Below, in pieces: positions 43,615 to 53,573 of a DNA stretch of 64,000 nt; position 1 is the first letter of the stretch; the number at the start of each line of letters is the position of its first letter. The notes beneath the pieces are model-generated. The model had not been told where the DNA came from. It saw only the letters and a program-made list of their open reading frames with translations, and did not search any database. The stretch lies in contig CP129466.1 in the NCBI GenBank assembly GCA_030583605.1, positions 496,001 to 560,000 of the forward strand, in the 5' to 3' direction. The position numbers and the translations under genes were made by a program. Source of the DNA: Gammaproteobacteria bacterium. GTDB taxonomy: Bacteria; Pseudomonadota; Gammaproteobacteria; Steroidobacterales; GCA-2729495.

Positions 43615-45429
43615 TCAGGACTGGCTGGTGGCGGCGGGTGGCTTGCCAGGCTGCAGCGCCACGACGAGGGTCTCCGGCCCGCTGTGCACGCTTGCTGCCG
43701 CTCCGAGTTCACTGACGAATACACCGGCGTTGCCCGGCACACGCTCGTGCAGCGCCGCGGCGAGTCGCGCCGCCGCGTCCGGCAGCCCCGCGTGCGCCAC
43801 CGCGAAGCGGTAGCGCTCGCCGGCGGCGAGCGTCGCGGTCAACCGGGCGAGCAGGGCGGCCACCGGGTCCCGGCCGCGCAGGAACACCCCGCTGACGCCG
43901 ACCGCGCCCTGGCCCATGTGGAGCACCGGCCGTACGGGGAGTGCGCGGGTCAGCCAGCGCAGGCTCTCCGGCAGCCGCCCGCCGCGGGCCGCCCAGGCGA
44001 GGTCTGCTACGACGGCAAAGCTGCGCGTCGCTGCGGCGGCGCCCCGCACGGAGTCGAGCAACTCGGCGACGGGCATCCCGGAGCGCGCGCACTCTGCTGC
44101 ATGCAGGGCGACCAGCCCCTGGCCGATCGAGGCGTTGCGGCTGTCGATCACCGTGATCCGGTGCGGCGCGCTGCTGCGCCGTGCCGCCGTCTGTGAGGCC
44201 TGCCAGGTGCCGCTGACCTGCCGGTCCAGGCTGATCGCGACGACGTGTTCGTGGTGGCTGACGAGGTATTCGTACACCCGGCGCAGGTCTCCAGGGGCGG
44301 GCTGCGATGTGCGCGGCTGCACGGGACTCGAATCGAGCTCGCGCAGGAAGTCACCGCTCGTCAGGCTGACCTTGTCGAGAAAGGTGCGGTCCGCGAAATG
44401 GATGCGCAGCGGGATCATGTGGATGCCGAGTTCCTCGCAGAGCTCCTCGGGCAGATCGGCGCCGGAGTCCGTGACCACCGTGATCGCCTGGCCGGCGTGC
44501 GATCGCGTCTGCGCCTGCCTGCGCATGTCGTCGGCCTTTTCGCCGGCGACCGTGCCAAAGCGGCCCGCGGCGGCAAACACCGCTCCCGGGTCGTTGGTAT
44601 GAATGTGGATGCGGACCTTGCGGCGGTTGCCCGCGAGCACGAGGCTCGTGCCGAGCGTGCCGAGCTCGTCATGCAGCCGGCGCCGGTCGATCGTCGGGCC
44701 GGCGACGATGCACTCCGTGCAGAACCGGAACTCGATGGACTGGCCCGTGGCCTCGACGACGATGTGCCCAGGCTCGTCGCGTGCGGCCATGGCGGGTGAT
44801 GGCAGCTGCGCTTCGGGCACCGCCCGGCCGAGGGCGCCGGCGACGAATCCCTCCAGAAAGGAGAGAAAACCGCGTGCGCCGGCATCCTCGACCCCGGCGC
44901 GCCGCAACGCGGGCAGTGTGTTGCGGGTGGCGGCCACCGCCTCGCCGGCCGCGGTGAGCGTGAGTTCGAGTGCCGCGGGGAGGTCGCCCGGCTGCTCGCG
45001 GCTTGCCTGGCTGAGCCGCCCGGCCACCGCCGAGATGACGCTGATGATCGTGCCTTCCTGCGGCGCATCGAGGGCGCCGCGGGCGTAGCGATCCGCATTG
45101 GTGAACGCGTCGGCCAGCGCGGCGAGGTCCAGTTCGCGGCGCTCGCCGACCGCGTCGGCGAGACCTTGCAGGAACTCGGCGAGGATCGCCCCGGAATTGC
45201 CGCGGGCGGCATCGATCGCGGCATCCGCCGCCGTGGCCAGCAGCTCACCGGCGCCCTCGGCCGGTGCGGAGACCAGCGCCTGATCCACGGCGCCGAGCGT
45301 CAGCGCCATGTTGGTGCCGGTGTCGCCATCGGGCACGGGAAAGACATTGATGCGGTTGAGCAGGTCGGTCTGCCCCAGCATCTGCGCGATGCCTGCGCGC
45401 AGCGCCCGGCGCAACAGTTCCCCGTCCAT
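43615..45429 (-). CDS. FakA-like (DhaL) and DegV/FakB-like fusion
   Basis: The 604-residue protein begins with a DhaL/FakA kinase domain (INVFPVPDGDTGTNMALTLG, AARGNSGAILAEFLQG; residues about 1-200). A FakA-type middle region follows (FRFCTECIVAGP, KVRIHIHTNDPGAVF; about 235-320), and then a full DegV/FakB fatty-acid-binding domain (VVTDSGADLPEELCEELGIH onward). In Gram-positives FakA and FakB are separate and phosphorylate fatty acids. The ATG at 45429 is chosen; a TTG at 45450 overlapping the gspB stop is possible. Confidence 0.85.
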   Translation of the reverse strand: MDGELLRRALRAGIAQMLGQTDLLNRINVFPVPDGDTGTNMALTLGAVDQALVSAPAEGAGELLATAADAAIDAARGNSGAILAEFLQGLADAVGERRELDLAALADAFTNADRYARGALDAPQEGTIISVISAVAGRLSQASREQPGDLPAALELTLTAAGEAVAATRNTLPALRRAGVEDAGARGFLSFLEGFVAGALGRAVPEAQLPSPAMAARDEPGHIVVEATGQSIEFRFCTECIVAGPTIDRRRLHDELGTLGTSLVLAGNRRKVRIHIHTNDPGAVFAAAGRFGTVAGEKADDMRRQAQTRSHAGQAITVVTDSGADLPEELCEELGIHMIPLRIHFADRTFLDKVSLTSGDFLRELDSSPVQPRTSQPAPGDLRRVYEYLVSHHEHVVAISLDRQVSGTWQASQTAARRSSAPHRITVIDSRNASIGQGLVALHAAECARSGMPVAELLDSVRGAAAATRSFAVVADLAWAARGGRLPESLRWLTRALPVRPVLHMGQGAVGVSGVFLRGRDPVAALLARLTATLAAGERYRFAVAHAGLPDAAARLAAALHERVPGNAGVFVSELGAAASVHSGPETLVVALQPGKPPAATSQS

Positions 45430-45446
45430 GCGCGACGTGTGGATGG

Positions 45447-46121
45447 TCAATCCCGCGTCAGCAGGAAACGCTGGCCATTCTCGCTCAGCACCACGCCCTC
45501 GGGAGTGATCTCCTCGACCTGCGGCCCTTCGGCGAGTTGTGCGCCCTCGGTGTACTTGCGCATGTTGACGAACACGAAGCGCTCGGCGGGCGTGTCGCTG
45601 AACACATGAATGTCGAGGTGCAGGGGTCGGGTCGGCACAGCGCCGCTGGCCATGAGCTGCCCGGCAGTCGGCAGGGCGTCGGTGACCGTGCCGGGCTGCG
45701 GGGCGGAAGGTTCCGTAACCGGCGCAACGGCCGGGTCGGGCACGGCCTGGCTTGCGTCCGTCCGGGGCGGGGTTGCCGCCAGCGGTTCATCGGGCTCCAG
45801 CGCCGGCATGTCGGCCATGGCCTCGTAATCGGCATCGGCCTGGGCTCGGGGCCTGGATTCAGCAGGAGCGGGCGCTGCGATTCGCGGTGAGCCGGGTGCT
45901 GTGGCAGCGATCGTCGGGGGCGGCGCAGGCGGCGGGCGGTCACTGCGCAGCCAGACGAAGGCCAGCAACAGCAGGTTTGCCGTGAGCACGACGACCAGCA
46001 GCGGCAGCCAGATCGCGCGCCGCCGCGCGGGCGGGCGCAGGCCGGCATCGGCGAGGCCCGGGCCGGACTGGCGCTGCCGCTCGGTCTCGCTCTTGCGCAG
46101 GGCATCGAGGATGAACGACAT
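45447..46121 (-). CDS. gspB: General secretion pathway protein GspB
   Basis: The 224-residue protein starts MSFILDALRKSETERQR, the signature of GspB, followed by one membrane segment (AIWLPLLVVVLTANLLLLAF). A Pro/Ala-rich periplasmic linker follows, and then a C-terminal domain with LHLDIHVFSDTPAERFVFVN and GVVLSENGQRFLL. With GspA it helps assemble the type II secretin through the peptidoglycan. It is between gspA and the Fak-like fusion on one strand. Confidence 0.9.
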   Translation of the reverse strand: MSFILDALRKSETERQRQSGPGLADAGLRPPARRRAIWLPLLVVVLTANLLLLAFVWLRSDRPPPAPPPTIAATAPGSPRIAAPAPAESRPRAQADADYEAMADMPALEPDEPLAATPPRTDASQAVPDPAVAPVTEPSAPQPGTVTDALPTAGQLMASGAVPTRPLHLDIHVFSDTPAERFVFVNMRKYTEGAQLAEGPQVEEITPEGVVLSENGQRFLLTRD

Positions 46122-46136
46122 GCAGCCGTGCTCCGG

Positions 46137-47759
46137 TTAATTGGCCCACGCCAGTCGCGGCGTGTCGGCCAGGCCGAGGTCGGCGATGATGGCAATCTGC
46201 GTCTGCTGGCTGACGAGTCCGTCGGCCGTCAGTTGCCGTTCGCGCTGGTATTGACGCACCCGTGCCTCGAGCGGGCCGTCGTAGACGTCGGATTGCATCG
46301 GGGCGATCGGTTCGCCTTGAATGGTCGCCAGGCTGGCGCGCAGCCAGCGGATGTCGGGATCGCGCATGCCCGGCACGAATGCCTTGACCTCCGTCGTCTG
46401 CGGGCGCCACAGCAGCAGGTATTCGCCCTGCCAGAAATCGGCGATCTCGCCGACTGCGACGCGATGCTCGCGCCCGTCCATCACCAGCACTGCAATTCCG
46501 TCGCGCAGGCCGGTCAACACCGCCTGCCGCTCGGCACCGCTGCGGCTTCGCAGCGTGAGTATCACCGGCGTATTGAGGGTGCGCACTTCGTCGAGGCCAC
46601 CCCGCTGCAGCAGGCAGCGAAGGCCGGTGGCCTCCGCCTGTTCGCAGGCGTATTCGGGCCCGCTGGCATAACGGGCTCCCCACAGGCCGAACAGGGTGGC
46701 GAAGGCCTTGTCGGCATCCTGCCCTGACCACGGATCCTCGAGCAGGTCCCCGAGGTTTTCGAGTTGCCGGTTGCGCTCGATGCTGCCGGAGGCCTGTGCG
46801 GCGGCCGATGCGACGGCGTCTGCTGTCGCGGCAGGCGGTGGCCGCGTCGCCGTGCTGGCCCACCACGCAATCGCCGCGAGCACCGCGACGCCGGCGCATG
46901 CGGGTAGTGCGCGGGGCAACCAGCGGTTCCACGACGCCATGACGCCGACCGGCCGGTCGTAAACCTCCGCGGCAGCCCGGCGCACGATATCCCGGGTCAC
47001 CTGGTTCGACTCGGCGGTGAAGGCGCCGAGCAGGGCGCGGTCGGCGATGACGTTGATCATGCGCGGAATGCCGCGGCCGAGGCGGTAGATCTCGCGTCGC
47101 GAGCCATCGGCAAAGATCCGCCCGACACCGCCCGCGACCCGCACCCGGTGGTCGATGTAGGCCTCGGTCTCGTCGCGCGACAGCGGCTTGAGGTGATAGC
47201 GGCCCGTGATGCGTTGCGCGAGCTGCCGCATGTCGTTGCGCGCCAGCAGTTCGCGCAGTTCCGGCTGCCCGATCAGGATGATCTGCAGCAGCTTCTGCTT
47301 GGTCGTCTCGAGGTTGGTGAGCAGGCGCACCTGCTCGAGCACGTCCGGCTGCAGGTTCTGCGCCTCGTCGACGATCAGGATGGTGCGCCGGCCGCGGCTG
47401 TGATTCTCGAGCAGGAAACGGTTCAGCGCGTCGGTCAGCGCCTTGACGCTGCCGCGCGCGTCCGGGAGCGGGACGTGCAGTTCCTCGCAGATGGCGCTGA
47501 GGAACTCGATGCGGGACAGCTGCGGGTTGAGGATCAGCGCGACGTCAGCGGTATCGGGCAGTTGCTGCAGCAGACTCCGCACCAGCGTGGTCTTGCCGGT
47601 GCCGACCTCGCCGGTCAGCTGGATGAAGCCGCCGCTCTCGCGCACGCCATAGAGAAGATGGGCAAGCGCCTCCGCATGCCGCTCGCTCATGAAGAGGTAA
47701 CGCGGATCCGGCGTGATCGAGAAGGGCTTCTCGTGCAGCCCGAAAAAGCTTGTGTACAT
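46137..47759 (-). CDS. gspA: General secretion pathway ATPase GspA (ExeA-like)
   Basis: The 540-residue protein begins MYTSFFGLHEKPFSITPDPR and has a Walker A GEVGTGKTTLVRSLL and Walker B TILIVDEAQNLQ in an AAA domain. A membrane segment near residue 275 and a periplasmic part follow, ending with a peptidoglycan-binding domain (VRQYQRERQLTADGLVSQQT). An ATG four codons upstream is possible. It is 15 bp before gspB, with which it acts. Confidence 0.9.
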   Translation of the reverse strand: MYTSFFGLHEKPFSITPDPRYLFMSERHAEALAHLLYGVRESGGFIQLTGEVGTGKTTLVRSLLQQLPDTADVALILNPQLSRIEFLSAICEELHVPLPDARGSVKALTDALNRFLLENHSRGRRTILIVDEAQNLQPDVLEQVRLLTNLETTKQKLLQIILIGQPELRELLARNDMRQLAQRITGRYHLKPLSRDETEAYIDHRVRVAGGVGRIFADGSRREIYRLGRGIPRMINVIADRALLGAFTAESNQVTRDIVRRAAAEVYDRPVGVMASWNRWLPRALPACAGVAVLAAIAWWASTATRPPPAATADAVASAAAQASGSIERNRQLENLGDLLEDPWSGQDADKAFATLFGLWGARYASGPEYACEQAEATGLRCLLQRGGLDEVRTLNTPVILTLRSRSGAERQAVLTGLRDGIAVLVMDGREHRVAVGEIADFWQGEYLLLWRPQTTEVKAFVPGMRDPDIRWLRASLATIQGEPIAPMQSDVYDGPLEARVRQYQRERQLTADGLVSQQTQIAIIADLGLADTPRLAWAN

Positions 47760-47915
47760 GGCCGAGCCCATCGACTGCGTCTCCGTGCGGCGGCTCGTTG
47801 TGGCCGGCCGGAGACGCCCCGCAAAACGGGCCCATTCTAGTGCGGAAATGCGCGCGCAACGGTGCCGAAACGGTACCAGGGCGCACTTTTCTCCGGAAGC
47901 AGGTGGATTTCGCGG

Positions 47916-48827
47916 CTACTCGCCGCGCAGCATGATGTGCCGGGCCATCCAGCGCAGGCCCTCGGCCTCGTCGCCGAGATCATCGATCGCGTTCATCGCC
48001 GTCACGAGCAGTTCGGTTGCCCGTTCGTTGGCCTGCTGCAATCCGAACAACGCCGGGTAGGTGGCCTTGCCCTTGAGCTCGTCGGAGCCACCGGCGTGAT
48101 CGGCCGCGGTGTAGTCGAGGATGTCGTCGCGAATCTGGTAGGCGACGCCGAGCGCATCGGAAAACCGTTCGAGGCGGTGGATCCGCTCGATGCCGGTCCC
48201 GGGGGCGCAATGGGCGGCCGCCAGCACGCTGGCGCGAAGCAGGCGTCCGGTTTTCAGCCGGAACATGTGTTCCACCTCGGCGGTATCGAGCCGTTGCTGC
48301 TCGGCCATCAGGTCGAGCGCCTGGCCGCCGGCAATGCCGTTGGGACCACAACCCTCGGCCAGCAGACCGACGAGACGGATCTGCCGTTCAGGCTGGTCCG
48401 CCAGGGCGGTGGCCGTAACGAGCACCTCGAAGGCGAGTGGCTGCAGCGCGTCTGCGGCGAGGATCGCGGTGGCCTCGTCGAACGCGCGGTGGGTGGCCGG
48501 CCTGCCGCGTCGCAGGTCGTCGTCGTCCATGGCTGGCAGGTCGTCGTGGATGAGCGAGAACGCGTGCATCAGCTCGATTGCCACCGCCGGCGGGTCGAGC
48601 CGGTCGACATCGACTTGCAGCGCCTCGCCGGTCGCGTACACGAGCAGGGGCCGCAGGCGCTTGCCACCGCCGAGCACGGCGTAGCGCATCGCCTGGTGCA
48701 GGCGCTGCGGCGGTCGCGCCGGCTGCGGGAGCGCGCGCTCGAGGGCAGCCTCGATACGCGCCTGGTAGGCATTGATCCGGTCTGCGAAAGCCAGAGGAGT
48801 GATTCCGGGGTTGCGACGCCGGGTCAC
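47916..48827 (-). CDS. ispA: Polyprenyl (farnesyl/geranyl) diphosphate synthase
   Basis: The 303-residue protein has the GGKRLRPLL segment and the first Asp-rich motif LIHDDLPAMDDDDLRRG. The family QALDLMAEQ and KTGRLL patches and the second motif YQIRDDILDY follow. It condenses IPP with allylic diphosphates to C15 (or C10/C20) chains. The GTG at 48825-48827 is taken as the start since it gives a normal length. It is divergent from two mevalonate-pathway genes. Confidence 0.9.
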   Translation of the reverse strand: MTRRRNPGITPLAFADRINAYQARIEAALERALPQPARPPQRLHQAMRYAVLGGGKRLRPLLVYATGEALQVDVDRLDPPAVAIELMHAFSLIHDDLPAMDDDDLRRGRPATHRAFDEATAILAADALQPLAFEVLVTATALADQPERQIRLVGLLAEGCGPNGIAGGQALDLMAEQQRLDTAEVEHMFRLKTGRLLRASVLAAAHCAPGTGIERIHRLERFSDALGVAYQIRDDILDYTAADHAGGSDELKGKATYPALFGLQQANERATELLVTAMNAIDDLGDEAEGLRWMARHIMLRGE

Positions 48828-48915
48828 AGGATAGACCGGCGGTGCGTGCGGCGGGAGCCCTATAATCGCCGGCAGGGAGCGCCGGACCAGTCTCGGCCCG
48901 CCAGACGCTTTATCT

Positions 48916-49876
<961 letters not shown>

Positions 49877-49884
<8 letters not shown>

Positions 49885-50896
49885 GGCACACGCGCCCGGC
49901 AAGCTCGTCGTCAGCGGCGAGTATGCTGTGCTCGGGGGGGCGCCCGCGATCGCCGTCGCGATGGATGCGCGCGCGCGTGCGCAGGTGCATCCGGCCGACG
50001 GGATCTGCCGGCTCAGCGTTGCCGGCGACGGTTGCTGGTCGTTCACCTGGCGCGATGGGCTGCCGCAGTGGCGCGAGCCGCCGCCGGCGGGCCAGGGGCT
50101 CATCCTCGAAGCGGTGGCGGCGACGCTCGGCGAGGTCGGCTCACCGCAGTCGGCGGCGCTGGAGATCTCGCTCGATACGCGCGCATTCCAGATCGCGGAG
50201 GCGGGGCAGCGCACGATCAAGCTTGGCCTTGGCTCGAGCGCGGCGCTGACGGTTGCCCTGACCGCCGCGTTGCGCGCGCACGCCGGTGGCACCGTGGACC
50301 GCGTGGACCTGTTCGGCATCTGCGCGCGCGCGCACCGCCGATTCCAGCATGGCGCGGGCAGCGGACTCGACGTCGCCGCGGCCGTGCACGGCGGGGTGGT
50401 GCAGTTGGCCGGTGCCGGTGGCGCCGTGCGTCATCACCCCTGGCCGGACGGTCTCGCGTGGCTCGCGATCTGGTCGGGCGAGAGCGCGTCCACGCCGGAC
50501 TTGCTCCGGCGCTATGAAGCGTTCCGGCAGGCCGAGCCCCTGCGTTTCGGGCGCCATGATGCCGGCATGCGCGCGATCGCGGCGGCGGTCGCGCGGGCCT
50601 GGGAGCGGCAGGAGCTGGCCACGTTGCTGCGCGCGCTGGCCGACTACGACGATGCCTTGCGTTCACTCGACGCCGGTGCCGGCCTCGGAATCTACACGCC
50701 GGCCCACGAGCGTCTCGCGCGGCTCGCTGCGCTGGAGGGCGCGGTCTACAAGGTGTCCGGGGCGGGGGGTGGCGACTTCGGCATCGCGTTCGCGGACTCG
50801 CCCCTGGTCATCAGCCGGATTGCCGCCGCGCTGGCGCGCGAGCACGTCCTGACATTGCCCGGCAACGCCATCGCCGCCGGCGTCACGGTGGACTGA
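49877..50896 (+). CDS. Phosphomevalonate kinase-type GHMP kinase
   Basis: The 339-residue enzyme starts MTEAHAPGKLVVSGEYAVLG. It has the GHMP ATP-binding LGLGSSAALTVALTAAL, the catalytic GSGLDVAAAVHGG region and the C-terminal YKVSGAGGGDFGIAF. The combination and its overlap with mvaD point to phosphomevalonate kinase; mevalonate kinase is the alternative. The other mevalonate genes are not in the window. Confidence 0.85.
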
Positions 50897-50985
50897 CCGC
50901 TGCCGAGGTGCACGGCGCAATGTCGCTACCGGGTGTCGGTGCTGAGCGACCGACTGCCGGCAGCGGCCCGCGCCCCCGGTCTGTA

Positions 50986-51483
50986 TCACTCGACCGTAAT
51001 GGTGACCGGCTCGGACGCCACCGGCGGATCGTGCGGCACGTGGTTGCCGTCGCCGAGCAGGAGTTGCAGCGTGTGCTGGCCCGGCGCCAGTTCTATCTGT
51101 GCCTCGACCTGTGCTTTTCCGAAATGGATGTGGTTCGCATCCGTCGGGATCGGCTGATCGGGCGCGGGCATGCCGGTGTCGACCAGCAGGTGATGGTGCC
51201 CGGTGCCGGGATCGTGGTTACCCGCGGGGGCCAGCGCCATGCCCTCGATCGCGAACCGGACCGTGACGGGTGATTGCACGACCGCGCCGGCAGCAGGTTC
51301 GATGATCCGCACGCTGGCACCCGCCGGCGCCGGGGTGCGCGGCATGGCCGCGGGTGCTGCGGTGCTGGGCGCGGCTGCGGGAGCTGCCGGCGCTTGAGCC
51401 GGCGGCGGTGATGGCGGTCCGCCGCAGGCTGCGAGCCCGACGAATGCGGTGGCGACGGCAGTGACACACAAGCGGTTGGTCAT
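50986..51483 (-). CDS. DUF4399 lipoprotein
   Basis: The 165-residue protein has a lipoprotein signal ending LAACGG, a Pro/Ala-rich linker and a DUF4399 core. The core includes VRFAIEGMALAPAGNHDPGT then GHHHLLVD, HIHFGKAQ and LGDGNHVPHDPPVAS. The His-rich motif suggests metal binding. It is convergent with the kinase gene. Function unknown. Confidence 0.88.
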   Translation of the reverse strand: MTNRLCVTAVATAFVGLAACGGPPSPPPAQAPAAPAAAPSTAAPAAMPRTPAPAGASVRIIEPAAGAVVQSPVTVRFAIEGMALAPAGNHDPGTGHHHLLVDTGMPAPDQPIPTDANHIHFGKAQVEAQIELAPGQHTLQLLLGDGNHVPHDPPVASEPVTITVE

Positions 51484-51589
51484 GGCGATCCTCCGATGCT
51501 GATCGCTCTTATCTTACGGTTCTTCGCGGATCTGTGGGGACGCTGCGCAGCCGCGGGCTCCGGGTCCGGACGGCCTGCGCCGGGCCACC

Positions 51590-51624
51590 ACCACTCGCAC
51601 CTGCGAGGCACAGGTGCGGGTGGT
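51590..51624. repeat. Long inverted repeat in a gene-poor gap
   Basis: ACCACTCGCACCTG (51590-51603) and CAGGTGCGGGTGGT (51611-51624) pair over 14 bp with one T-G mismatch and a 7-nt loop. It lies in a GC-rich gap of about 310 bp between the DUF4399 gene and a small ORF, which otherwise shows no gene. A transcription terminator, an RNA element or a protein site are all possible. Confidence 0.45.
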
Positions 51625-51794
51625 TCCGGCGCTTGGCGAAGGGCCTGCGTGGTCTTAACGCCCCGCCTGCCCCCTGCGCGCGCCGCACCGGCAGCGGGGT
51701 GCCGTCGCACACCGCGAACTGTGCGCTGCGTACCGGCGGTCGGACCGCGACCGCCCATAGGCTACCGGTTCCGAACCTGGCGCGGGGTTGCACG

Positions 51795-52010
51795 GTGGCG
51801 GCGACGAATGCAGCGATTGTCGACGGCGGCTTGCTCCGCCGGCTCACCGATCTGGTGCTTTGCAGCCGCTGTCTGCGCCACGGCCGCAAGCGGCCGGTCG
51901 CGCAGGTCATCTCGCACCGGCACCGCCCGCGTACGCTGTGCCCGCAGTGCCGGGCTGAGTTATCGCCGCCACGGAGCGCATCGGCAGGCGGCAATTGCCT
52001 GCTGCGGTGA
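51795..52010 (+). CDS. Possible 71-residue zinc-ribbon-like protein
   Basis: A GTG-started frame encodes VAATNAAIVDGGLLRRLTDL, then VLCSRCLRHGRKRPVAQVIS and TLCPQCRAEL. Two CxxC pairs 29 residues apart could bind zinc. There is no clear ribosome-binding site and the frame is short, so coding is uncertain. Confidence 0.3.
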   Translation: MAATNAAIVDGGLLRRLTDLVLCSRCLRHGRKRPVAQVISHRHRPRTLCPQCRAELSPPRSASAGGNCLLR

Positions 52011-52037
52011 GCCAGGGAGGCCCCGGGCCGAAGCCGA

Positions 52038-53429
52038 TCAGCCCGGAGTGTGCGTCGCGCGCCTGGCGCTGAGGAGCCACAGCCAGCCGATTCCGGCTAC
52101 GCCGCTCAGCACCGAGGCGGTCATGACACCGACCTTCGCCATCAGGAGCTTGTCCGGCTGTGCGGCGAAGGCCAGTTCTGCGATGAAGATGGACATCGTG
52201 AAGCCGATGCCGGCCAGGAGCGACACCGCCGCGATGTGCGCGAAGCGGGTTCCTGCAGGCAACTGTCCGATGCCCATGCGCAGCGCCAGATAGCTCGCGC
52301 CAGCGACACCCACGAACTTGCCGAGCATGAGACCGGCGATTACCCCGAGCGCCACCGGGTGCGACAGCGTGGCGGGGAAGGCGGCCAGGTCGAGCGGTAT
52401 GCCGGCGTTGAAGAACGCGAATACCGGTATTACGAAGAACGCCACCGGCATGTGCCAGGTGTGCTCCAGTCGCTGCAAGGGCGTCTGTACGGCGACGATG
52501 CCATTGTCCAGTGCCTGCACCACGGCGCGCAGTGCGTCGTTGGTCATGATGCTGGTTCCGGGCACGTGGCTCGCGTCCACCCGCTCCAGCATCTGGCGGG
52601 CATGTGCGCTGAACGCGACCGGGTCGTACTTCGGCCGCGCCGGTACGCTGAAGGCGCCGAGCACGCCGGCGAGCGTGGCATGTACGCCCGATTGCAGCAT
52701 CGCGTACCAGAGCAGCACGGCGACGCAGAAGTAGGGCACGATGCGGCGGATGCCCGCGAGATTCATCATCGCCAGCACTCCCAGCAGGCCGGCGGTCGCG
52801 GCCAGCCATGCGGGCGCCAGCTCGTCGGTGTAGAACAGCGCAATGACCAGCACCGCGCCGAGATCATCGACGATGGCGAGCGCCACGAGGAAGGTGATCA
52901 GCCCCCGCGGAACGCGGGCGGCCAGCAGTGCCAGCGCGCCCACCGCGAATGCGATGTCGGTGGCCATCGGCACGCCCCAGCCGCGGGCCGCGCTGCCCTC
53001 CGGGTTGATGGCGAGGTAAACGAGCGCCGGCACCAGCATGCCGCCGATCGCGGCCACGACGGGCAGCGCCGCCTGGCGCAGGTCAGCGAGCTCGCCGACC
53101 AGCAGCTCACGCTTGAGCTCCATGCCGACGACGAAGAAGAAGAATGCCATCAGCCCGTCATTGACCCAGTGATGCAGCGATTTCTCGATGGACCACGCAC
53201 CGACGCTGAAGCTGACCGGGACGTGCAGCAGTTGTGAGTAGGCCGCGGCCAGCGGGCTGTTCGCGACGATCAGGGCGATGACGGTGGTGATCATCAGCAG
53301 CAGCCCGCTGGTGGTCTGCCGGTGGATGAACTCCTCGAACGTCGTGATGACGCGCTCGAAGGCCCGCTCCCACGGCGCGTACATGACGCCTTTCGGAGGC
53401 TGCGAGCCGGCGCTGTGATGTGCTGTCAT
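52038..53429 (-). CDS. nhaA: Na+/H+ antiporter NhaA
   Basis: The 463-residue protein has about 12 membrane helices and the paired Asp in LVALAIVDDLGAVLVIALFY, which bind sodium and protons in NhaA. WGVPMATDIAFAVGALALLA supplies the family ATDIAF motif. It is about 70 residues longer than the E. coli protein, mainly in the N-terminal 40 residues and the loop after helix 8. It exchanges sodium for protons at alkaline pH. Confidence 0.93.
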   Translation of the reverse strand: MTAHHSAGSQPPKGVMYAPWERAFERVITTFEEFIHRQTTSGLLLMITTVIALIVANSPLAAAYSQLLHVPVSFSVGAWSIEKSLHHWVNDGLMAFFFFVVGMELKRELLVGELADLRQAALPVVAAIGGMLVPALVYLAINPEGSAARGWGVPMATDIAFAVGALALLAARVPRGLITFLVALAIVDDLGAVLVIALFYTDELAPAWLAATAGLLGVLAMMNLAGIRRIVPYFCVAVLLWYAMLQSGVHATLAGVLGAFSVPARPKYDPVAFSAHARQMLERVDASHVPGTSIMTNDALRAVVQALDNGIVAVQTPLQRLEHTWHMPVAFFVIPVFAFFNAGIPLDLAAFPATLSHPVALGVIAGLMLGKFVGVAGASYLALRMGIGQLPAGTRFAHIAAVSLLAGIGFTMSIFIAELAFAAQPDKLLMAKVGVMTASVLSGVAGIGWLWLLSARRATHTPG

Positions 53430-53573
53430 CGGCTGATCGGCCCCGAACGGGGTCTGCCTCCTGCGGGGCGCATTGCGGTTGTCCGGGCGCGGGTAAACGC
53501 TGCCGCTGCGCGAGCGCGTCGCGATGAGCGCACCGGTGCGCCCGCGGCGTTCACCGCGCGGCTGCTCCGGCTC

